A stretch of DNA of 64,000 nucleotides from Rhynchopus sp. YZ270_cl-10 (Eukaryota; Euglenozoa; Diplonemea; Diplonemida; Diplonemidae). Each line of letters begins with the position of its first letter. The first letter of the stretch is position 1. The notes under the pieces were generated by a model. That model had not been told where the DNA came from. It did not search any database and saw only the letters and a program-made list of their open reading frames with translations. The stretch lies in assembly GCA_964035575.1 (NCBI GenBank), contig OZ037915.1:930001-994000 (forward strand), given 5' to 3'. This document shows, piece by piece, positions 34,516-45,597 of this stretch. A program made the translations under genes and the position numbers.

Positions 34516-34597
34516 CCACCATTTTTTTTTTTTTACCCCGCGAAAAGGCGCGCATACGGGGTCCTATACGCCTATACGCGGGGTAAACATCAGGTGG
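34516..34597. mobile_element. 5-bp-duplication MITE (copy 2)
   Basis: Ends CCACC...GGTGG, with CCCCGCG and TATACGCGGGGTAA just inside, are flanked by GTTTT on both sides (34511-34515 and 34598-34602). It matches the copy at 9123-9237 in ends, interior word (CCTATACGC) and 5-bp duplication size. Confidence 0.7.
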
Positions 34598-34646
34598 GTT
34601 TTACGTTCTGGGGGGGAAAAAAAAGGATTGTGTAGACACCCTGAGG

Positions 34647-34829
34647 CATACCCCGAAGGCAAATTCGTATTCCCCCCTCTATTCGGATCCGAGTATAAGG
34701 CTAATAGAGAAGAAAAAGGGCGAATATGCCATATTCGCCTTGCCACAAGGCCACAGGGCCTTGTGGCCTTGGGTTTGCGGGTTTGCGGATCCGAATATAG
34801 GGCGAATACGAATTCGCCTTCGGGGTATG
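34647..34829. mobile_element. CAT...ATG element, 183 bp
   Basis: Ends CATACCCCGAAGGC and GCCTTCGGGGTATG are inverted, with near-identical continuations (AATTCGTATTC / GAATACGAATT). The interior has smaller palindromes (GGATCCG, AAGGCCACAGGGCCTT). Flanking 6-mers CTGAGG and CGTAGG agree at four positions, an eroded 6-bp duplication at best. Confidence 0.5.
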
Positions 34830-35940
34830 CGTAGGGTGCGCCACTCTAGTTCTTTGTTTCTGGATGTCCCTTTTCCTCTCTGACCCACCGTACCTTACAT
34901 CCTTGCATCCCCATGATCAGGGCGAAGGAAAGGAGAGGCACACAAATGAGAAGAGAATCAACAGCCTTTCGCTCTCCTTGTATTTCCCCATATTTATTTT
35001 TTTTGCACAAAAAAAAAAAAAAAAAAAGGATAGGTTTTTGAGAAGAACCTAAACTTTCTCTCAGTTTTTTGCTTAGTCACCCTTGAATAAACAGTAGTGG
35101 GGGTTTAAAAAAAAAAAAAAATGAAACAATACAAACTAAACAAACTAAACAGATCAAAAAAAAAGTCAAAAAAAAAAAAAAAAAAACACCCCCCGCCTGT
35201 GTCCCAGAGACAACACACAACTTTCCAACCCCTTACACCTGTTGTCCACAGCCTTCAGGATAGAACATCTGGGTCTAAGATTCCTCTTTTTGCATTTTTG
35301 TTTTCGCCAAAAAAAAAGAGAAGCGTGTGTTTAGATGAACTAAGCCTGTGGTGCTTAGTCACCTTGACCACAATCGTCGACCGAGATGGGCGTGACAGTT
35401 TGCCTCCCCCCACCCACCCACCTACAGCGCCCCCCGGTTTTGCAGTGAAAAAGGACGCTGCCGTTTTATTGTTTGAAAATTTGGTTTGTATTACAATACT
35501 ATGAGTGGTATAACGTTGTTGCTAACGTTAGAATAGAGCATCTGTCACAACGCCATTATAACACACATAGTACGGAATTAGTAGGCACCTGAGAATTGCA
35601 TTCCACTAAACTAACCACATTCATTTTTAATATTTCACCAACCTACCACAGAAGGTAGCTACTACACTCCAAAAAAAAGGGGGGATTTATGAGATGAACC
35701 TAAACCTCCCGCGGTTAGTCACCTATTAAAATATCACACCTCCCCCACCCCCAAAAGGCTAGGACCCACCGAACCAGACAACCACGTACTCATTTCCTTT
35801 TTTTTTTCAACTACTTTTTCAATCTCAAACAAAAAAAACCAAAAACGCTTTATCTAAATACACCTGACCCTCCCCCCTTTGAGGGCTGCTTACAGGGAAA
35901 GCCACAGAAAGTCGTAGAAGGGCCCTCTCCACCCGGCGTT

Positions 35941-36631
35941 CTAATGGATGCGCACTTGAGGTCTGTCTTCTACGTCGCCCCGTCCACCATCGAGGGACAT
36001 GGGTGCTCTGATGAGAGACTCAGAAGGGGTGTTGAGGGTGCTGTTGGTGATGGAGTTGCGCACATCTGCACGCCCCGCCATATGCCACAGCAGGCCGCAC
36101 CCTTGGTCGTCTCCGTTCTGCGAGGTGTCGCTGGTCGGTGCCGAGAGCACTTCCGCTGTGGCTGGTGGTGTCGTGGTGCGTGCCTTGCCACCCTTGCCCG
36201 CATCCGCCTGTCCTTTGTTGCCCTTGCCGCTCCCCTTACCCCCCTTCCCATGTTTCTGCATCCACTCCGCGCTTTTAAGTCGTTTCTCAGCCTTTTTATC
36301 GAGCTTGGCTTGTCGCTTAGCCTATGGTGGATGTGGGATGGATTTAAAGAAAATTTGTAAGATGAATGTGTCGTGTATCTGTGCTATTGTCTGTGGAACA
36401 ATGCTGGTAAATGTAAAAAGTTTCCACAAAGCCGCAACTGATTGGGGGAAAAGGTGTGTATTACTAAAACAGAAAGGTTTATGAGATGAACCTCAGCCTT
36501 GCATTGCTTAGTGAGCACTGTCGTTATTGCATGCGCTGGAAAACAAAGTGAAGTTGATAGTGCAAACAAAAAGGGGGGAGGATGATTCAGCAACGCTACC
36601 CGTCTTTTTGTCGTTTCCTCTAATTTTCCTC

Positions 36632-36670
<39 letters not shown>

Positions 36671-39600
36671 TATTTTTCAAAAAAAAAACACACACCTCGT
36701 TATCCTCTGCTGCGTTTGCATCAATGTGCATCTCCCCTGGTGGGTCTGCCTTTTGCAGTAGTGTGAGACACGGCACCGAGGCCTGCTCCAATGCCAGCAC
36801 GGGCGCCCCGCTTCCACTGTTCGCTTCGACGTTCGCCCGCACGAAGGAGACCCACTCTGCACGGGGGTGGTTCACACCACCGAGGTCCACTTTGTACTGC
36901 ATCTCCATCCCGAAGTCCCAATGCGTGAAGCCGCACGCCTTCAACGTACACCCCAGGACCGCAAGCTGCACAGACCCCGCCCCCGACACGAGCGTGACGC
37001 CGCTGAGCGAGGTGTAGATGCTCCCCACACAGTAGCCGACCTCGGACGCCACCATCACATCGCGTTCGTCCCACACCTCTATCGACACCATTCGTGTCGT
37101 GAACTGTGCCGGGTGTCTGTGCATGTAAGTAAAGATGTTACGCAACGACCGGCACATCCAGTTCTCACCCTTTATCTCACTCACCTTCGCGATCGCGGCC
37201 ACAAAGCAGCGGTTCACCGAGGCTCGGTATTGACGTGCCTTTTTGACGGCAGAGCGGCGGGGTTTGAAAGCATCAAGGCTGAGAACGTTGCGTTGTTCAT
37301 GAATCTTTGGCGAGAAGAAGTAATATTCATCAACAAGAAGCTGTGAAAGGAAAGCAAAGAGGGTTGATAGACATGGATCGATAGCGGGAAAAAGAGGGGG
37401 GAAACTGAAGCTTCGCCTCGAAGTGCTAAAAAGGTGATGAAGATAAAATTCTTTTGAAAGAACGTTGTCCCCAGCAGTCTCTAAAATGGGGAAAACAAAA
37501 ACTCGACTCTTACAGTCGCCAACTGATCTTGATTACTCGACAAAAGGGGGAAGATTATTTCCGTTGAACACAGCCGCCAGGAAAACCAGGAAAAATTTTA
37601 TAAAACCAAGACTCTCACATACTGTGGGTGTTATAACGTTATGTATAACGCTATTTTTGTTATAACGTTATCCAATAACGTTATAACAAAAAATAAAAGT
37701 GTTATAACGTTATCGATAACGTTATAACACCGTTATAACTGTTATTTTTGTTATTGCGTTATGGTACCCAGGCACCCGGGCACCCAGGTACCCAGGTACC
37801 CAGGTACCCAGGTACCCAGGTACCCAGGTACCCAGGTACCCAGGTACCCAGGTACCCAGGTACCCAGTACACAGTGCCGGTGTACCTGGGTACGTGGGTA
37901 CCTGGACCTGGGTGCCTGTGCCTGGGCACCTGGGTACCATAACGCAATAACAAAAATCCCCAAAAACCCCCAATGACATAACGAAGTATCGCTTGAAAGT
38001 ACCGTTCAATATACCTTGCTTGGGTGTGCATGAAGTAGCACAAGCATTGCCAAGGTATATCAACCGATAAATCAATCAGATAAACGTTACATCATTGGAA
38101 AATTGTTGGCACCGCCCCCCTGTCTTCGTATTTATTACGTCGACAGGCCAAACAGCGTTGGGCTCAGAAGAAGCAGTGCAAGACACTGGGGATCAACATG
38201 AGAACCAACTCCCAACAACACAGGCTACCGAAGTAGCAGGTGGGGTGTTGCGGGTGTTTGGGGTGAAAGAAAATCGATTTTGGTAAGTTCCAGCAGAAAA
38301 TTCTTAAGTTTGCACTAGTCGAGAAGGGTTACCACTGCTCACGAGCGGTGCACCCATTTAAGGGTGGAGAAGCGTGACACGCACATACAAGTATGCACGT
38401 TACTTCAACAAAGGCTGAATTCTGGTAATTCTAAGGGATGTGTGAATTACAGCCACCACATGGTTGTCATTAGGCTACTACCTTCGTCGTAGACGTATAC
38501 AAAGGTTTCGCCCCCTTCTCTTTCATGCAAACTTAAGAAAATTCTGAAGTAACTACAACCTGGCGTGCGGGTACAGATGCATTGCTTTGTTCTTTCCTCA
38601 AAGTCATGTGTGATCTCTCGGGTCTGTACTAAAGTCAGTGTTTAGATAAGCATCCACTTGACTCGTTCTAACAACCGTTGAAATCTAGAACAAAACAATA
38701 CACTGCCCCTTCTCACACCAAGCCGCCATGCTTCAAGAGCATGCCCTGGGCAAAAATTACTGTGACAAAAACTGGTTTCTGGGGGAACGCAATATTTTCT
38801 TGTGCCTCGTCCTCCGCAAGCAGAGGACAGACTTTCCAGAAGGTTTCCAAAGTCGAATTTCTTGCACTAGCTATGCTCCCTGGGTTAAATGGCTATAGCA
38901 GTGACTGACTAAGAGTTTCATAATAATTAGGGTGGTCTATGGGGGTGGTGTAAAACAAACTAAAACCAATGATGAGTGATTTATTAGAGTATTATTAGAG
39001 TTTTGGAGATTATTACAAGCTCTTGGCAAGAGCTTGTGATCGGTCTAGGTCTGGGATTTTTCTGTGGAAAATGAGTGGAAACTGTGTAATTAAGTATTTG
39101 TAATTACACGCTTCCATTCCAGACCTGCACAACATATCAGGCAGCAAAACTAAAAAATTCCCAATTTTTTGTGGGTAAAAATTGCTGAGAAAAATATTTG
39201 GTCTCAAAATCAGCGAGCCGGGGTATGACCAAAACAACGGAGGTCGTTGGTTCAATGAAGAAGTGCAAGCGATGACCCATCTGGGACGGAGGAACGCGTC
39301 TTTATGTATCCTGCATGACGCGGGTACGTCGACCAAGCTCTCCCGGGGTCCTCCAGACCCCCCTTGCACTTTTCACCTCCTCCCTCCCCTTCGCCTACCA
39401 CATCGCTTTAGGGAGGCGTCTAAAAGCGGTTACACATTGCACGCCTGTAACAGGATTTTGTGCGCGTCAATAATTGCGCGTCAATGAAAACTACTAATTG
39501 TAAGTTATATTTTGGAAGAATTTTTAAATAGGAACTTTGAGAGAGGCTATTTTTGGGACTCATTTTTTCTTGGGACACATTTTTGGTGGATTTTTGGTGT

Positions 39601-40324
39601 GTAGGAGGTAAAAATATGTAACTTTCGGCCATTTTTGGTATTTTTGTTGGCAAAATCTGGCATTTTTGGCATTTTTGTGAAAAAAAATGTTGAAAATAAC
39701 ACTCAAATAACACTCCAATAACACTTTTTTTGTTGGATTTTTTTTAAAATATGAAAAAAACATGTTTTTGGGGCATTTTTTTTGTTGTAACCCCCCCAAA
39801 AAATTTTTTTGGGGGGTTTTGGGCACGTTCCGAACCACTCCTGGCCCTTAGAAGTAGATAGGAAAAAAAATAACAAAAATAACACTTTTAATAACGTTAT
39901 TAACGTTATAGATAACGTTATAACACCCACAGTATGCTCTCATATTCTTAATTCACCTCTTGATCAAATGAAACGGAGTTTTATTTGCGCACTTTTTGCA
40001 CCCCCCTCCCATTCAGCCAATTATTCAATTCAAAACTCATACCGCCATTGGAAAGACACCATTTGTACAGCATGCATCCACGAGGTATGGATCGAATAGC
40101 GCAGAGAAGCCGTGCTCATGCCCCTCTGGGATCGTACGGAGAAAGCTCTTCACAGCCCGCGCAGCCTTCTCGGGGGAGCCGTGCTTGCACTTCAGGTGCG
40201 TCAGGCCTTCCACTTCGAGGAGTACGGTCGCACTCATGGGCCCACCACCCCAATGCGGGTGTATCGTTGACGTCACATATTCCCACGGTGCACCCGCACC
40301 CAGCCCTTCAGGGTCGGGGTTCAT
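35941..40324 (-). CDS. leucyl/phenylalanyl-tRNA-protein transferase-like protein (Aat fold)
   Basis: Three exons: 40324-40043, 37340-36696 and 36321-35941 (435 residues), all joins in phase 0 (donors GTATGA and GTGTGT, acceptors CAG and TAG). Exon 1 ends NGVFPMA, the N-terminal GxFPM signature. Exon 2 carries SPKIHEQRNVLSLDAFKPRR, then SIEVWDERD, GYCVGSIYTSLSGVTLVSGA, GSVQLAVLG and FTHWDFGMEMQYK. These follow the order of bacterial Aat, which transfers Leu/Phe from tRNA to N-terminal Arg/Lys for degradation, and of its eukaryotic relatives. The last exon encodes a Lys/Gly-rich, probably disordered tail absent from bacteria. Bacterial Aat is about 230 residues, so this protein is much extended. 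Its substrate in this organism cannot be read from sequence. Intron 1 (2.7 kb) contains the transposon at 37618-39936. Confidence 0.85.
37618..39936. mobile_element. 2.3-kb CAT...ATG element inside the L/F transferase intron
   Basis: Ends CATACTGTGGGTGTTATAAC and GTTATAACACCCACAGTATG are perfect inverted repeats, flanked by CTCTCA on both sides (37612-37617 and 39937-39942), an exact 6-bp target duplication. Subterminal DNA is an array of the palindrome TTATAACGTTATAA. Near the left end a second palindromic block (37741-37962) encloses a GTACCCAG minisatellite. The middle (about 38080-39460) is non-repetitive and more G/C-rich, with only short frames and no recognised transposase. It appears non-autonomous, or the transposase is too diverged to see. 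Confidence 0.8.
37763..37936 (+). repeat. GTACCCAG minisatellite within palindromic block
   Basis: About ten exact 8-bp GTACCCAG units (37788-37869), followed by inverted, degenerate CTGGGTAC units. The block is bounded by TTATTGCGTTATGGTACC and its complement, so the whole can fold on itself. Confidence 0.8.
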
Positions 40325-40648
40325 CGCTTACCCAGCGTATGGGGGGAGAGAAGGGGAGATGGGGGAGGAGGAGAGGGGGGGGTGGGAAGAGCACCCACCT
40401 CCCTTAGAAGCTGCCCCCCCTGCCACCCCTTCCTGTTGGATGGATGTGAAGTGTAGGAATTTAAAAATAGAAAACGACTTCAGAATATGACAGTTAAATG
40501 AAATAAAGAAAACACTTTTTCGTTTATCGCACCGCAAAAGGTTTGTGTTTTTCACTGATGAATGTGAGCGATGTTAGTGGAAAAACAATACGCTAAAGCG
40601 GGCACGCACCATCCGTCGTTTTCCATTTCTATTCGTCAATGCTTGATA

Positions 40649-42626
40649 CATACAAGTAAAACGGACGTCACGGAAATGAAAAAAAAATGCTCGACCCACT
40701 GCCGTCGTTGCCGTGAAAAATAAAAAAAAACGGCCGTGAAAAAAAAGCACCCTTTTTATGTACAAAAATTTCACGGCCGTTAAAAAAAAAACAACGGCCG
40801 TGAAATTTTTGTGCAAGTCTTTGAAGGAACACACAGTGAAGTACGAGAAAGGCGCCACTCAAGAACCATCCCAGTGGGCCACCCCGCGGATAGGCGCGGA
40901 TAGGAATGTACAGACCAAACCCCACCCAGTTCCCCCTATATTCCCACAACTCACCTGATTTTCACCCCTGAAGAAAAGGAGGGCAGGGCAGGAGAGGACC
41001 GGTTAAGTGATATCGCACAGAAAACTGCGCTGGGTACTGGGTACTCCTTGTAGGGTCTTGTTGCCTTTTGGCACATGTATTGTGTCTACGGCGTGTTGTG
41101 TTCACTGCGCTGAAGGTGCTGGCTCTCATCTACCTGATGGGGTAAGTGACACAGCATCTGACCCGCCATCTGTAATCTTCTGGTTTCAACACTGCCTTTC
41201 AGTTCTGCATATTGAATTCGCAACGTCCCGAGCGTCTCATAACCTCTTATTACTCTTTGCCCGAGAAGGATGTGTGTGGACTCACTCAACCCCGTTCATC
41301 ACTCTTGTGCCAAAGAAAACATCGGGCAAACAGTACAAGTTCACGGGAGCAAAAGGGTGGACCCCTCTGCGTGTATCTCGCCAACGTAGCGAAGAAGATC
41401 CAGAGGTGTGCAAAACGTGATGCGGTCTATTTTCCGACAAAAAAGACGGAGGATAGTTGTTCAATGGTGTGCTGATTCTGTCGGAAGATTTTGCACTGGA
41501 AGCTGAAGAACACCGCAAATGGTTCAACACAGATGAGGTTCGTCTCACAGTATTGATGTGTGCTCCACAACGGAAAGCCCATCAAATGTGAGAAGAGTAC
41601 TTTGCTCAAGAACCGGTTACAAGTGCTGAAACACGAGAAATATGCTACTCTGAAGAACCGGGAGCACGTACAAGTGCTCAGAAATACCACACGCTCCAAC
41701 TACAATTCACAGTAGGGTGAAAACGTGGGCGGGCAGCGGGAGACCAGCGCAGTGAGGAGAGCCAGGAGCGCAGCAGGGCACGCAGGTGATGGTTTGGATA
41801 AGTCCATTTCCTGTGAGAGTGGAATCCGGTCGAAGTCATAGTGGGGACGGAATAAAGGTTGCAGCTGAGCTGTTCTCCAGGCGTGAGTGGCAGATTGTTG
41901 ATACGTTTTATTTTTCCTTCCTTCAAAACTTCACACACAACGCTTTTGGTATTTGGGAGACACACAAGGTGCCAGGTTCTATGATATGCACGGAACCACC
42001 CTGCACCTGTTTGTCATATTGTTTCCCGTGTAATACATGGAGAAACGTTTCTTACTCGAAACTAAGGCACATTGCATTGTATAAAGACCTCCTGAGGCAC
42101 CCCAAAAACTTCTCCAGGCGTGACTGGCAGATTGATACGGAGGCTGTTGTTCAGAGACAACCGGTGTATGAGGATGCTCCCCATCAGACGCTGGAGGTAG
42201 CATCAATACTGTCCTTCAGGGCAGTAGGGATAACTCCACAGTTCGACACACAGTTAGGCCACGGCGACCTGTCAGCAGTTGTGACAGAGTGGAAACTAGG
42301 ATCTGAGCGTGTAGCATCGCAGGCAGGGCAGGACCACCATAAGTGCTCATTCGTGTCGTCAGCTTCTCGATCGCAGTGGGGCCGACTTTTTTTTGCACTT
42401 TTTATGTTGCTTTTACCCCCCAAGAATGACTTGGGAGGGATGGGAAAGGGGGTCTGGCCCTGTCTACGAACGAAAAAGAAGAAACAAGCAAAAAGCGTGG
42501 AAATATTTCACGGCCGTGATCAATGCAAAATTTCACGGCCGTTAAATTTTTCAGATTTTCTTCACGGCCGTGACCTCCCCGACAAAAAAAATTTTTTCCC
42601 GTCGTGACGGCCGTTATACTTGTATG
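40649..42626. mobile_element. 2-kb CAT...ATG element with CACGGCCGTG words
   Basis: Left end CATACAAGTAAAACGG and right end CCGTTATACTTGTATG are inverted repeats, flanked by TTGATA on both sides (40643-40648 and 42627-42632), an exact 6-bp duplication. Both subterminal zones (about 40660-40830 and 42500-42610) carry the palindrome TTTCACGGCCGTTAAA or close variants. The middle is unique DNA. A minus-strand frame at 42184-42423 has CDREADDTNEHLWWSCPACD, faintly like the zinc-knuckle tail of LINE reverse transcriptases. Around 41100-41700 there are broken coding-like pieces on the plus strand with a GTAAGT donor-like site at about 41141. No transposase was recognised. Confidence 0.72.
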
Positions 42627-43404
42627 TTGATAACACAAAAAAAAAAAAGGTAGAAATTGGTGCTCCTGACGACCCCATTTTTGCGTACTTCTTGCGTACT
42701 TAGTGCCTAGTTGTTGCGTACTTGGTGTTTTTATTTCTGGGGTACCAAGAAATGTAGAATATGTAGGAATAGTGTAACTCTGATAGCCCTCCGCCCTAGC
42801 GTTCTTCTCCCACAGGATGTTCTGCTTAAAGCATGTCATATGCCATATCACCAAAAACCTTAGCAACACCACTGTAAAGGGAAGGAGTCCTCAAAAGGGA
42901 GAAGGGGGGGTGAACTATTTTTTTCGGAAAATCCGTATCTGAAAAAAAAGGAAAGGGGGAAAATGACGCGAAGGGGGAGACTGTGGTATATGATGGGGTG
43001 GTGAGCCTCTCTGAGGCGGTTTCCATCTGGGAGAGGAGAAGTTGGAAGTGCAAAACCGCCTTATCGTTCATCGGGCGGAACGCAAGACATTGCTTCTCCT
43101 TGCAGGTTTATCAAACCCGGAACAAAACAGGAACAAAGTATTTTCAACGTATGCAATCAATAAATTGATAGCATAGGAGGGGTCAACAAAAATTCCCGGG
43201 AACAAAAAAAAAAAAAAAAAATGTTGGATATTTGAGTAATCGACCAAATGTGAGGTAAGGCGAAACTAAAACTGAGATGAATAAAAAAAGGGGATGGGGA
43301 ACTTGAAAGATAGGTGTACTTCTTGCACACACACATCTGGGGGGGAAAAGTAAGAATAATAATTTGACCGACAATTTTTTTTTTGTTTTTGAACTACAAA
43401 AAAA

Positions 43405-43826
43405 ACAAGTAATTGCTATCGGAAAAAAAACGGGGTGTGATGTGGAACTCCATCCTGTAGAAATAATCTACAATACGCCCAGCATTCTGCTCTTCTGCAG
43501 GTATGCTACGCTCTTCGTACGCTGCCAGACCCACTGGGACGCCAGCATCTGAAACGTTCAAGAAGGGGGGCTGTCCTCTTCGTCCAGCACCATCTGCTCG
43601 ATAGCGTTGTTGGACGCCCGCTCGGCAGGCTCGGCGTGGTCCAGCTCGTTTTTGTCCACAGGGTCCCCACATTGTAGTCGTCGTTGGAGCAGTGCGGAAG
43701 GAACACAGAATGCACAGACTACAACACATCGATCACACCAGCAAATCGCCAGGATGCTACGGTGGTTTCGAAAATCGCGCGGAGTTTTCCACAGCACACC
43801 CCGTTTTTTTCTTAGCAATTACTTGT
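43405..43826. mobile_element. inverted-repeat element carrying a coding-like insert
   Basis: ACAAGTAATTGCTA at 43405 is mirrored by TAGCAATTACTTGT ending at 43826, and both arms continue with an A or T run and the CGGGGTGTG motif. Between the arms lies about 300 bp of G/C-rich DNA with minus-strand open frames in two registers (for example AERASNNAIEQMVLDEEDS). This looks like a captured gene fragment, as in Pack-MITEs. No clear target duplication. Confidence 0.5.
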
Positions 43827-43932
43827 CCTTGTTGTTATTGTTGTTTTCAACCACCTTCCTTCAACCCTTGTAGGATCAGTTGTTATTTTTTTCGCGAAAA
43901 CATGAAATTACACATTTCAAGAGAACAAATTA

Positions 43933-44455
43933 AAAAGGGTCCTTATTTGCATTTTTGGGCTCCGCCCGTGCAGTGGTGGGGTCAATCTCGAAAATTGGAC
44001 AATTTTTTGACCACTTAAATTTTGAGAAATATGAGCCCGGTTGCTTATACGTGGGGCCCATTTTCGGCTAAAATTTTCCTCAAAATCTGGTTTTGTAAAA
44101 TTGACCCTTTACTCCCCCCCCACATCGATTTCAATACTATACCTTACTTCACCTACGGTTGCCCTTACAGGGGGGTGAAGGAAGGTAAGTTGAAAAGGGT
44201 CCTTATTTGCATTTTTGGGCTCCGCCCGTGCAGTGGTGGGGTCAATCTCGAAAATTGGACAATTTTTTGACCACTTAAATTTTGAGAAATATGAGCCCGG
44301 TTGCTTATACGTGGGGCCCATTTTCGGCTAAAATTTTCCTCAAAATCTGGTTTTGTAAAATTGACCCTTTACTCCCCCCCCCACATCGATTTCAATACTA
44401 TACCTTACTTCACCTACGGTTGCCCTTACAGGGGGGTGAAGGAAGGTAAGTTGAA
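43933..44455 (+). repeat. tandem duplication, two copies of about 260 bp
   Basis: The block beginning AAAAGGGTCCTTATTTGC is repeated once, head to tail (about 43933-44193, then 44194-44455), with almost no differences. It contains GTGGTGGGGTCAATCTCGAA, the same module that recurs four times inside the element at 61789-62751. Duplication must be recent or homogenised. Confidence 0.8.
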
Positions 44456-45038
44456 AAGGTCGAAATAACACATTATTTGAGTGTTTTTTTTTATAAGGGC
44501 AAAGCAAGCCTTTAAGGCTCACTCTGCAAAAAAAGATAACTAAAAATGGGGCATTCAAAAAAAAGAAGAAATTTTGAAAGATGAATGTCTCACACACACC
44601 CAAGATATTAAAAAAAGGAGCCCAACTAATAATAATGAAAAAGATGGCCCTAAACCTCTTGTGCTTAGTCACCTTGAAAAAATAAGAACGTTTGGAAGAA
44701 TTTGGAAGCCCATTTGCGTCATCTCTCCTGAACCAATAGAGAACAAATGAGCTAACATGTGTTGGTGTTCCCGAAAGGGCCCATATTGACAGGTCCTTGA
44801 CACAAGGTTTACAGGGGAAAATGACACACCCCCCCTATATTGACATGTCCTTGACATGTCCCCGACAGCAGATCGGTAACACCATGTGTGGAACTTTTTT
44901 TATATAATGAATGCGCCTCTCGAGCACACACAATTAAAAGATTTTTGATAAAAGATGATTTGCGTCACTGTTGTTTAGTGTGTGCGCCATGACACAATAA
45001 TTCACAACAATTTTTTTTTGAGGACATCAAACACACTA

Positions 45039-45469
45039 CATGGATGTCCAAAGTACTTGAAGTACTTTTTTCGGATTTTTTATGGTACTTGAAGTACTTG
45101 ACCCCCCTTTTTTTTCCTCTCAAAATGACAGTCAAGTACTTGAAGATTGATCAAGTACTTGACAGAAATCAAGTACTTGATACCCTGTTTTTTTTTCTCG
45201 TACTTTTTTACTTTTTTACCCTCTGGCAGAGTCTGTCAAGTACTTGTTTTCGCAAAAAAAAACGTCAAGTACTTGATCAAGTACCCACTTTTTTTTTGTA
45301 CTTGATCAAGTACTTGACGTTTTTTTTGTGAAAAAAGTACTTGACAGAGGGAGAACAAGTAAAAAAGTACTAGAAAAAAAAATAGGGTGTCAAGTACTTG
45401 AAGTATCAAGTATTGGATTTTTTGGGGGATCAAGTACTTGATATACTTCAAGTACTTTGGACATCCATG
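45039..45469. mobile_element. CAT...ATG element built of TCAAGTACTTGA palindromes
   Basis: Begins CATGGATGTCCAAAGTACTT and ends with the exact complement, flanked by ACACTA on both sides (45033-45038 and 45470-45475), an exact 6-bp duplication. The interior is dominated by the 12-bp palindrome TCAAGTACTTGA in at least ten occurrences plus A/T runs. It is a longer relative of 21335-21474, and no protein is encoded. Confidence 0.8.
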
Positions 45470-45597
45470 ACACTATAAAATAGCATTTTTTTTTTTTTCC
45501 TCTTCATATTTTTGTTATTGTGAAGTGAATGGTATCTCTCTCTTCTGCGTTCCCCTCAGAAAGGAATAAAGAACTCTTTAAAATCCCCTCTCTGCTA

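Larger units (their letters stand above)
31867..35940. other. intergenic region between L/F transferase and TPPP genes
   Basis: No supported gene. It contains the (GGT)n array, the second 5-bp-duplication MITE at 34516-34597, word-repeat elements at 34000-34270 and 34647-34829, an inverted-repeat element at about 33205-33312 (CCCGATTTTGCCTGAAATT arms), R1 hairpins at 33719, 35333 and 35691, R2 at about 33876-33915 and R5/R6 fragments. A 111-codon plus-strand frame (32741-33076) is discussed among the rejected items. Confidence 0.6.
40325..45597. other. transposon-rich region between carbonic anhydrase and L/F transferase
   Basis: No host gene is supported. It holds the CAT...ATG elements at 40649-42626 and 45039-45469, the inverted-repeat element at 43405-43826, a tandem duplication at 43933-44455, R3 at about 43040-43112, R1 at 44641-44675, and a TATTGACAGGTCCTTGACA repeat at about 44780-44870 shared with 19745-19830. 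Confidence 0.65.

Noticed and set aside
42402-42872. 156-codon minus-strand frame
   Set aside because: It spans the right end of a transposon and a T run, with no domain.
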